A DNA stretch of 64,000 bases from Pandoraea pulmonicola (GTDB taxonomy: Bacteria > Pseudomonadota > Gammaproteobacteria > Burkholderiales > Burkholderiaceae), in NCBI RefSeq assembly GCF_000815105.2, contig NZ_CP010310.2, positions 1,922,001 through 1,986,000 on the forward strand, in the 5' to 3' direction. The position numbers and the translations under genes were made by a program. Below are positions 17,560-24,200 of this stretch, one piece after another (within the stretch, counting starts at the first letter, position 1; each line of letters starts with the position of its first letter). The notes below the pieces were generated by a model. That model was not told the DNA's origin. It was given only the letters and a program-made list of their open reading frames with translations, and ran no database searches.

Positions 17560-18624
17560 TCAGGCACGTGGGGCGCCGGTGTCGTTACGTGGGTCGTTGC
17601 CCGCCGGTTGGGCGGCGCTCGGCGCGACCTCAGACGGCGTCGGGGCGCTCGACTGCGGGACGTCGCTCGTGCCGGTCGCATCAGTTGTCGGCATCGGCTG
17701 TGAGACGGGCAAAGGCTTGGGCTTGCGCTTGAAGAACTTGCCGAACGCGGCGCCCGCTCCGAGCAGGGCCAGCACGCCCACCTTGGCGAACTTTGCGAAG
17801 AATGCGGCGATCAGCGCAAACAAGCCCAGCTTCTTGGCCGCGACACCCGCCACGAGCGCGGCCAATCCGTATTCGGCGACGCGGTCGGTCTTTTCGTTGA
17901 AGTCCGCGTAACGCTTGCCCTCGACGAAGTTCAGGCCGGCCAGGATTTTGTCCGCCACCGGCTTGTCTGCCGTCAGCAGCGATTCGCTGGTTACCAGCGT
18001 GGTCGAAAGATAGCCGTCACGGCCGAGCGCCGTGGTGCGGTAGTTCACCGACGGATCGTTGTCGGCTCGCCCGCCAGTCTGCTTGTGCGCCACGCGAGCG
18101 GCCCAGACCAGCCGGTGCGTGCTGCTGTCGTACTGCGGCAACTGGGCCCAGCCGGTGACTTCCAACTCGGGGACGCCGTGCTCGCGACGTGTCGCATTCG
18201 CGTTTTCCGTGCCCTTGCGCAGGGACTCCAGAATGTCGTCCGCCTTCCAGTCGCGTGCGTCGTCGTCGCGCACGTAGCCGTCGTTGACGTAGGCGATGAC
18301 ATCGAGCCATTCGCCCTTGCCGTCGGTCGGCACGACGAGGCCGGCGAGCGTCTTGTCATCCACCGTATTGCCCATCGCCCGCAGCAGCCGCGCGGCCGTG
18401 GTGTCCGGAATCCAACCCATGCCGGTGGGCAGCGAGAATTTCGCCTGATCGCGGATGTCGACGATCCTCGGCCCTTGGATCAGGGCTTCGTTGGCTGCCT
18501 TGATGGCGGCGCGCACCTCGGCTTCGCGCGCCTCTGGCGTCGTCGACGACGCGGGAGTCTGGGCGAATGCGAGCGAGGCGGACAGCGTGAGCGCAACGAA
18601 CAATGTGCGAAGGATAGAAGACAT
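17560..18624 (-). CDS. DUF2167 domain membrane protein
   Basis: 354 residues. An N-terminal signal peptide (LFVALTLSASLAFAQTPA) leads into a periplasmic DUF2167 domain with the family pattern FSLPTGMGWIP and GNTVDDKTLAGLVVP. Two close hydrophobic segments follow (about 265-305, AEYGLAALVAGVAAKKLGLF onward), then a basic stretch FFKRKPKPLP and a Pro/Ser/Thr-rich tail. The function of the family is unknown. It sits directly upstream of the M50 protease gene, which suggests a substrate or partner relationship, but that is inference. Confidence 0.85.
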   Translation of the reverse strand: MSSILRTLFVALTLSASLAFAQTPASSTTPEAREAEVRAAIKAANEALIQGPRIVDIRDQAKFSLPTGMGWIPDTTAARLLRAMGNTVDDKTLAGLVVPTDGKGEWLDVIAYVNDGYVRDDDARDWKADDILESLRKGTENANATRREHGVPELEVTGWAQLPQYDSSTHRLVWAARVAHKQTGGRADNDPSVNYRTTALGRDGYLSTTLVTSESLLTADKPVADKILAGLNFVEGKRYADFNEKTDRVAEYGLAALVAGVAAKKLGLFALIAAFFAKFAKVGVLALLGAGAAFGKFFKRKPKPLPVSQPMPTTDATGTSDVPQSSAPTPSEVAPSAAQPAGNDPRNDTGAPRA

Positions 18625-18969
18625 GTTGGGGCGTTCCCTGGTCGGCGTCGTTTTGAATATTCACATCTGAACAATGTGTGCCGCGGCGGATTATGCCAGA
18701 AGCCGCGTTGGATTCCGGAACAACCATAGGACCGGCGGACCGCCCAAGGCGCTCGGCGGACGCGCGCCGGGGGGAGCCCACAACGATCTGTCGGCGAGCC
18801 GAACGCTATTGCATTGTCGGCGCGAGGACTATGCGGGACTTCCGAAGCTCAAACGCATCCGGTGTCAATTTCAGACGGGCTCCGGATATTCGTCCGTTTG
18901 ACGTCATCGTTTACCCGCAATTCGCGTTCCGGGACAGTTTTCCTCATTGACCGCCCATTTGTTTTTTGC
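18625..18969. other. Intergenic region between DUF2167 gene and gntR
   Basis: About 345 bp between divergent genes. It must hold the promoters of both transcripts. No gene is supported here. The only clear element is the GntR-type palindrome just to its right. Confidence 0.5.
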
Positions 18970-18981
18970 TGGTATACCAGT
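18970..18981. promoter_or_regulatory. Palindromic operator, probable GntR self-site
   Basis: CTGGTATACCAG is a perfect 12-bp palindrome 1 bp before the gntR start codon. FCD-type GntR regulators bind short palindromes with a TNGTNNNACNA-like core, and this one fits (TGGTATACCA). A site here would block translation or early elongation of its own gene and the downstream operon. Confidence 0.6.
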
Positions 18982-18982
18982 T

Positions 18983-19717
18983 ATGAACCAGACCCATCGC
19001 ACCCCCGCCCTGAGCGATTCGGCCTACGACGCCATTCGCGCCCTGATCGTCTCGGGTGAAATTCGCGCCGGCGAGGCGCTCTCCGAGCGCGTACTCTCGG
19101 AGCGCTTCGGCATCAGCCGCACGCCTGTGCGTGAAGCGATCCGGGCGCTTGCCAACGACGGCCTGCTCGAGATCGTGCCGATGCGCGGCACGTTCGTGCG
19201 CCAGCTCTCGGTGCAGGACCTGCGCGAAATTCACGAAGTGCGGCTTGCGCTCGAAGGGATGGCCGCCTGGCTCGCCGCGCAAAAGGGCGTAACACCCGCC
19301 CTCGAAGAGGTCGCCTCCCGCCTGCGGGCGCTCGACGCACAGGCGGCGCAGGACATAGCGCTCGATGTCGACATCACGCAGCGCGTCGGCTGGCAGTTCC
19401 ACGAAGCGATGTTCGCTGCCGCCGATAACGCGCGCCTGACGCAGACGTATCACGCGTTGCGCACCGAGAACGGTCTCGCGCTGCAACGCATTCCGCACTA
19501 CGACGCCGAGCGCACGCGCGACGCGGTCCGCGAACACCTCGCGATCTTCGACGCCATCGCCGCCGGACATGCCGAGGCCGCCCAGCGCCATGTCTGGGAC
19601 CACCTCACGCACGCCATGCAGGCGCGCTTGCAGGCGCTCGTACCCGCCACGGCGTCGACGACGTCCGACAACCCGGCCGCGGCGCCGGCCAAAGCCCGTC
19701 GCCGTTCGCTCAGATAA
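18983..19717 (+). CDS. GntR family regulator, FCD subfamily
   Basis: Transcription regulator of 244 residues from the ATG at 18983. The winged HTH is in residues 10-75 (RVLSERFGISRTPVREAIRA, the classic GntR signature), and the C-terminal all-helical FCD domain has conserved Asp/His positions (VDITQRVGWQFHEAM, REHLAIFDAI) that bind a metal and a carboxylate ligand. A TTG 36 bp upstream is open in frame, but using it would place the operator inside the coding region. It is followed after 52 bp by a dicarboxylate-type symporter and threonine aldolase, which it very likely controls; the ligand may be an amino acid or a hydroxy acid. Confidence 0.9.
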   Translation: MNQTHRTPALSDSAYDAIRALIVSGEIRAGEALSERVLSERFGISRTPVREAIRALANDGLLEIVPMRGTFVRQLSVQDLREIHEVRLALEGMAAWLAAQKGVTPALEEVASRLRALDAQAAQDIALDVDITQRVGWQFHEAMFAAADNARLTQTYHALRTENGLALQRIPHYDAERTRDAVREHLAIFDAIAAGHAEAAQRHVWDHLTHAMQARLQALVPATASTTSDNPAAAPAKARRRSLR

Positions 19718-19769
19718 GCCGCCGCGCGCATCAGGCGCCGCGTCAGGAACACTCCCGGAGATAGCCGTC

Positions 19770-21086
19770 ATGTCGTCAAGTACCGCCAGCAAGAAGAAAC
19801 GCCTGATCCCGTTGCCCATCCAGATGCTCATCGGCCTGGCGCTTGGCATCGGCTGCGGGATGGTTGCGCCCGCGCTCGCCACGAAACTCATGCCGGTAGG
19901 CACGGCGTTCGTGCAGGCGGTGAAGATGATCGTCGTGCCGCTCGTCTTCACCGCAATCACGCTGGGCATCTATCAGATGGGGCATAACGCCCGCGCGCTC
20001 GGACGCGTCTCGGCGATCAGCCTCATCTACTTCTTCATTGCCACGATCGTCTCGATCGTCATCGGCCTGGGACTCAACGCGATCTTCCATCCCGGCCTCG
20101 GCGCGAACCTCGCCGCCGCGCACGCCACGGCCAAGCCGATCGCCGCATCGGTCGACTGGACGAAGTTCTTCCTCGACATGATCCCGTCGAACATCTTCGC
20201 GGCGATGAGCGGCAGCAATCTCCTGCCGGTGCTCGTCTTCGCGGTGTTGCTCGGTCTGGCGCTGTCGGCCATCGGCGAGCGCGCCAGGCCGCTCGTCGTT
20301 GTGCTCGACGCACTCATGGGCGCGGTCTTCAAGCTGACGGACTGGATCATCTCGCTCTCGCCGCTGGCGATTTTCGCGATCATCTCGTGGCTGTTCGCCA
20401 CCCAGGGTCTGGGCACCATCCTCGCGCTGGTCAAACTGGTGGGCACGATGTACCTCGGCCTTGGCGTGCTGCTGGCGCTGTTCTGGATTCTGCTCAAGGC
20501 GATCGGCGAGAAACCGCTGGCGACCACACGCGCCATCGGCGAGCCGGTGATCCTCGCGTTCGCCACGCGCTCGTCGGAAGCGACGCTGCCGCTGCACATG
20601 GAAAAGCTCATCGCCATGGGCGTGCCCAAGGCCATCGCTTCGGTCGTGCTGCCGCTGGGCTACGCATTCAACCGCGATGGTTCGATCATGTACTTCGCGC
20701 TGGCGGTCGGCTTCCTCGCCGACGCCTATCACGTGCCGCTCGACATGCCCACGCTGCTCTCCATCGTGCTCGTTACCACGCTCGCGAGCAAAGGCAGCGC
20801 GAACGTGCCGTCGGGCGGACTCGTGGCCATCGCCATGGTGCTCACGACCATCGGCGTGCCGATCGAAGCGCTCGCCATCATCGCCGGCGTCGACGCGTTC
20901 CTCGACATGGGACGCACCGCCATCAACGTTTTCAGCAACACCGTGGCCATCAAGCTCGTCATGAAGCTCGCAGGCATTCCGTACGAGTCGCCCGAGGCCG
21001 TGCGGGCCGCCGCTGAAGCCTCCGAAGCCTCCGCGGCGTCCGGTACTGCCGCACCGGGCGGCGCCCACGGTCAGGAGTTTGCATGA
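19770..21086 (+). CDS. Dicarboxylate/amino acid:cation symporter (DAACS family)
   Basis: Inner-membrane transporter of 438 residues in the GltP/DctA superfamily. Eight or more hydrophobic segments are visible, plus the family motifs: the serine-rich turn ATRSSEATLP, the NRDGS motif in GYAFNRDGSIMY (family NxDG(S/T)), and GSANVPSGG. The C-terminus is an Ala/Glu-rich cytoplasmic tail. The ATG is preceded by CGGAG at 9 nt. The stop overlaps the start of the threonine aldolase gene (ATGA), so the substrate is probably an amino acid that this lyase cleaves, such as threonine, allo-threonine or a beta-hydroxy amino acid. The exact substrate cannot be read from sequence. Confidence 0.9.
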   Translation: MSSSTASKKKRLIPLPIQMLIGLALGIGCGMVAPALATKLMPVGTAFVQAVKMIVVPLVFTAITLGIYQMGHNARALGRVSAISLIYFFIATIVSIVIGLGLNAIFHPGLGANLAAAHATAKPIAASVDWTKFFLDMIPSNIFAAMSGSNLLPVLVFAVLLGLALSAIGERARPLVVVLDALMGAVFKLTDWIISLSPLAIFAIISWLFATQGLGTILALVKLVGTMYLGLGVLLALFWILLKAIGEKPLATTRAIGEPVILAFATRSSEATLPLHMEKLIAMGVPKAIASVVLPLGYAFNRDGSIMYFALAVGFLADAYHVPLDMPTLLSIVLVTTLASKGSANVPSGGLVAIAMVLTTIGVPIEALAIIAGVDAFLDMGRTAINVFSNTVAIKLVMKLAGIPYESPEAVRAAAEASEASAASGTAAPGGAHGQEFA

Positions 21087-22171
21087 CCCTCAGTCACACC
21101 GAGTGCTTCATCGATCTGCGAAGCGACACCGTTACCCGTCCCACGGCCTCGATGTGGGAGGCGATGCAAAGCGCATCGCTGGGTGACGACACGCTCGAAG
21201 GCGATTCGACCGTGCGTGCACTGGAGCATCTCGCGGCGACCATGACGGGCAAGGAAGAGGCGCTGTTCGTCGTCTCCGGCACGATGGGCAACCTGATTGC
21301 GTCGCTGTGCCACGCCACGCGTGGCGGCGAGGCCGTGATCGACGCCCAGGCGCACATGGCCAGGTCGGAAGCGGGGGGCATGTCGCGGCTCGCCCATCTT
21401 TATCCGGTGCCGATTCCATCCGTGCGCGGCGAAATGGATCTCGATGCACTCGCCGGGGCGCTGCGTCCCGGTTTTTCGCGCTATGGTCAACCGACGGCCA
21501 TGGTCGTCGTCGAATCGACGCACAATCACTCCGGTGGCTACGTGCCCTCGCTGTCGTATCTGGCCGAGGTGCACGCGCTCGCCGAGCGCGCCGGGGTGCC
21601 AGTGCACATGGACGGCGCGCGTGTCTTCAATGCGTCCGCCGCGCTGGGCGTGGACGTCGCGCAAATTGCCGGGCATTGCGAGAGTCTGACCTTCTGTTTG
21701 TCGAAGGGACTGTCCGCGCCGATGGGCGCATTGCTCGTAGGTTCGCACGCGATGATCGAACAGGCTCGCACGTTCCGTCGCATGACGGGGGGCGGCCTGC
21801 GTCAGGCGGGCATCATGGCCGCTGCCGGCAAGGTGGCGCTCGAGACGATGGTCGCGCGGCTGGCCGACGACAATCAACGCGCGCAGCGCCTGCACCGGGC
21901 GCTGGCGCAACTCGAGCCGCAACTGGTGGACGCGGTGCCGTCGCTCAGCAACATCGTGCGCCTGCGTGTCGGCGAGCAGCGCGAGGGCAACCCACGCGCG
22001 TGGGAAGCGGCGCTGGCGGAGCACGGCATTCTGGCGCGGGCGAGCGGGGCGTCGATGTTGCGGCTCGTCACGCATCGTCACATCGGCGACGACGATATCG
22101 ATGCGACTGTCGCCGCCATCACGTCGATCCGCGGGACGTTTGCGGCGAAGGCCGCGTCGCCTGAGGCTTGA
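21083..22171 (+). CDS. ltaE: Low-specificity threonine aldolase
   Basis: PLP enzyme that cleaves L-threonine or L-allo-threonine and related beta-hydroxy amino acids to glycine and an aldehyde. 362 residues, the usual size. Motifs: IDLRSDTVTRPT at the N-terminus, LGDDTLEGDSTV, VSGTMGNL, MDGARVFNA with the PLP Asp, and FCLSKGLSAPMG with the Schiff-base lysine. It is translationally coupled to the upstream symporter and belongs to the GntR-controlled operon, pointing to uptake and cleavage of a hydroxy amino acid. Confidence 0.9.
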   Translation: MTLSHTECFIDLRSDTVTRPTASMWEAMQSASLGDDTLEGDSTVRALEHLAATMTGKEEALFVVSGTMGNLIASLCHATRGGEAVIDAQAHMARSEAGGMSRLAHLYPVPIPSVRGEMDLDALAGALRPGFSRYGQPTAMVVVESTHNHSGGYVPSLSYLAEVHALAERAGVPVHMDGARVFNASAALGVDVAQIAGHCESLTFCLSKGLSAPMGALLVGSHAMIEQARTFRRMTGGGLRQAGIMAAAGKVALETMVARLADDNQRAQRLHRALAQLEPQLVDAVPSLSNIVRLRVGEQREGNPRAWEAALAEHGILARASGASMLRLVTHRHIGDDDIDATVAAITSIRGTFAAKAASPEA

Positions 22172-22347
22172 GCGGCGTGAACGTTGCGATGGCGATGGCC
22201 GGGTTGTCCGCCGCCCGGGGGGCTTCGTGGAACAGTGTGTTGCACGGCGCGGCCGGCCGAAAAACGGAAATGGCGGTACACTCCTAGCGCACGCCACCGC
22301 TCCCCGGTGGCACGCCATTCCAAAATTCGGCCCGTTTGAACGTCAAC

Positions 22348-22995
22348 ATGAAGTCCCCTGGTACTGCCTCCACCACGCCCGCGTGCGACGCCGGCGAGTG
22401 CGTCGAGCTTGTCGCATCGGCGACGCTGCCGACCCGCTATGGCACCTTCACCTCCCACGCATTTCGCGTCAAGGGCGGCGATAACGAACATCTGGCGCTG
22501 GTCATGGGCGATGTCGCCGGCGACACGCCCACGCTTGTGCGCCTGCATTCCGAGTGTCTGACAGGGGACGTCTTCGGCTCGTATCGCTGCGATTGCGGCG
22601 AACAGCTCGACGCCGGCATGCGCAAGATTGCCGAGGCCGGACGCGGCGTGATGCTCTATCTGCGCGGCCACGAAGGGCGCGGCATCGGCCTGAGCAACAA
22701 GATTCGGGCATATCTGCTGCAGGAGCAGGGGCGCGACACCGTCGAGGCGAACCTGGACCTGGGCTTGCCGGACGACGCGCGGGAATACGATTCCGCCGCT
22801 GCCATCCTGCGCATTCTCGGCGTGCGCTCGGTGCGCCTGATGAGCAACAATCCGAAGAAGTTCGACACCCTTGCCAAGCACGGCATCCCGGTGTGCGAGC
22901 GCGTCGCCCTCGACATTCCGATGCGCGAAGAAAACGAACGCTACATCCGCACCAAGCAGGTCAAGTTCGGCCACTACTTCGAAGAGAACGAATAA
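22348..22995 (+). CDS. ribA: GTP cyclohydrolase II
   Basis: First enzyme of riboflavin synthesis; opens GTP to the pyrimidine intermediate. 215 residues from the ATG at 22348; a TTG four codons upstream is also possible and neither has a strong ribosome site. Zinc cysteines are in [19 protein letters not shown], and the catalytic segment [11 protein letters not shown] and the C-terminal [15 protein letters not shown] are typical of stand-alone RibA. No FMN riboswitch is apparent upstream. It stands alone on the plus strand. Confidence 0.93.
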   Translation: MKSPGTASTTPACDAGECVELVASATLPTRYGTFTSHAFRVKGGDNEHLALVMGDVAGDTPTLVRLHSECLTGDVFGSYRCDCGEQLDAGMRKIAEAGRGVMLYLRGHEGRGIGLSNKIRAYLLQEQGRDTVEANLDLGLPDDAREYDSAAAILRILGVRSVRLMSNNPKKFDTLAKHGIPVCERVALDIPMREENERYIRTKQVKFGHYFEENE

Positions 22996-23538
22996 GCGCC
23001 GGACGGTGTGAAATACTCCCGTCGGTGCAAAGCCGTTTTGGGAGATGGCCGATATCCCCGGTGTGTTGATCCTCAGCAAAATCCCCGTGAATCCCGCGCA
23101 GGGCCTGATGTCAGCGCCGACAGCGGCTTTGTGTGATCGGTGGGCCGATCGGTAAAGGCGGGGTGGCCGGGTTGCGGCGCAGCAATTTTTGCTTGACGCT
23201 CCAAATTCGCCTCAGTTACCATCCGCCCTGTCTTCATTCGAGGGGTTTGTCCGTGAATACCGATGCCAGTTGTAGTCGACCGTTGATCGACTGATTGCCT
23301 GAGGATCCACAGCCATTCCCTGTGCCGCATCCTCATGCAGGATGCGGTGTCTCGCGCCATAAAACGCTCGCCCGAGCGTAGTCTTCCCGGCGCCATTCCC
23401 GCAGAAATTTCCACTGTCGTGCCCGCCACGGGCGCTGTCGCTTCGCGTGCGTTTTCCCGCATGGCGACGGTGTGCACGTGCGAGCCGGCCGTCCGGGCCG
23501 CAAACGGTCTGGACGATTCGCAGCGATGCGAGGAAGTC
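22996..23538. other. Leader region upstream of Mg2+ locus
   Basis: About 540 bp after ribA. A plausible sigma70 promoter is TTGACG at 23193 and TTACCA at 23216, spaced by 17 bp. Downstream, 23325-23347 is a perfect 9-bp stem (CCGCATCCT with AGGATGCGG) around a 5-nt loop. An ATG in that loop opens a frame into the following gene, but without a ribosome site. The length and structure suggest a regulated 5' leader; no known riboswitch class was recognised. Confidence 0.45.
23325..23347 (+). promoter_or_regulatory. Perfect RNA hairpin in leader
   Basis: Nine paired bases with loop CATGC, about 100 nt downstream of the proposed promoter. No T-run follows, so it is not a standard terminator. It may be a control element of the downstream Mg2+ genes. 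Confidence 0.45.
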
Positions 23539-23886
23539 ATGCGAGCTTTTCCAACATTTCAGGCTTTTCAAAGCCAACCGACGCGCGCCACGCCGGTGTC
23601 GCGCCTGACCATCGTCTGCCTGGCCGAAGCTCTCGGGGCATTGCGCAAGCAGATGTTCATCGATCTGACCGCGCTCGGCCTGCGCGCCACGCATGTGAGC
23701 ATTACGCGCTGGAGCGATCGCGATGTGGCCTCGGCTACCGTCACGCTCGACTGCCCGCATGCCTCGCGTGCGTCGCTCACGTCGTTCGTCGTGCGCTTGT
23801 CGGGCGATCACAGCGTGCGTCGCGTGTTCTGGTCCGACGATGCGCAGCGCTGCACGTGGGCCGGCGCCATGCCGGCCCACGCCTGA
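23539..23886 (+). CDS. Orphan MgtC-type ACT-like domain protein
   Basis: 115 residues from the ATG at 23539, preferred because GAGGA lies 5 nt upstream; the frame is open back to 23335. From residue 20 on, the protein follows the layout of the cytoplasmic C-terminal domain of MgtC/SapB proteins: a beta strand (SRLTIVCLAEA), a helix, THVSITRWSDRD, VASATVTLDCPH, then the closing segment FVVRLSGDHSVRRVFWS. The MgtC membrane domain is absent. It lies upstream of an MgtA-type Mg2+ ATPase, so a regulatory role in Mg2+ uptake is reasonable. The identification rests on pattern only. Confidence 0.5.
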   Translation: MRAFPTFQAFQSQPTRATPVSRLTIVCLAEALGALRKQMFIDLTALGLRATHVSITRWSDRDVASATVTLDCPHASRASLTSFVVRLSGDHSVRRVFWSDDAQRCTWAGAMPAHA

Positions 23887-23973
23887 GCGGCGCAGGCGAA
23901 AACATCGATCTCTTGCCGGGGCAGGGCCGTTGCCGCTGCCAATGAACGTAACCGAATACCGTAAGGAGCCGAT

Positions 23974-24144
23974 ATGGACGACGACAGTAGCCGAATGTGG
24001 CCCGTCGGAATCGTGCGCGTGACGTGCGGCTTTCCGGCGGGCAATCCAATGCCATTCCTTTGCAGTTTTGTTATCACCGACCGCGCGCCGCGCGGCGCGG
24101 CTGGGTACGCTCGCGCTTTTTTCCGGAGAGATGAGCTTCGGTAG
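23974..24144 (+). CDS. Leader ORF of mgtA, 56 codons, possible Mg2+-sensing leader peptide
   Basis: A small ORF with a strong ribosome site (TAAGGAG, 6 nt before the ATG). It encodes a peptide starting MDDDSSRMWP and ending FFRRDELR, with no resemblance to a known protein. It ends 56 bp before the mgtA start. Its 3' third covers the two alternative hairpins at 24084-24122. In enterobacteria MgtL, acidic and proline residues near the N-terminus destabilise ribosomes at low Mg2+ and so switch mgtA on; the Asp-Asp-Asp start here would suit the same logic. Coding status and mechanism are inferred from the ribosome site, position and overlap. Confidence 0.5.
   Translation: MDDDSSRMWPVGIVRVTCGFPAGNPMPFLCSFVITDRAPRGAAGYARAFFRRDELR
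24084..24122 (+). promoter_or_regulatory. Candidate transcription attenuator of mgtA
   Basis: Two hairpins compete. The first, 24084-24099, is a perfect palindrome (CGCGCC, loop GCGC, GGCGCG). The second pairs 24095-24100 (GCGCGG) with 24111-24116 (TCGCGC, one G-T pair) and is followed directly by six T at 24117-24122, the form of an intrinsic terminator. Bases 24095-24099 are used by both, so forming the first would prevent the second. The region lies inside the leader ORF, so ribosome position could decide the outcome. Confidence 0.5.
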
Positions 24145-24200
24145 CGTCTGACGAGTCCGGCCGGCCGCCATGCCAGCGTAAGCCGCGCCAGGAAATCGTC

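Noticed and set aside
22996..24200. Known Mg2+ riboswitch (M-box) in the mgtA leader
   Set aside because: I could not recognise the conserved M-box core; only simple hairpins and the leader ORF are supported.
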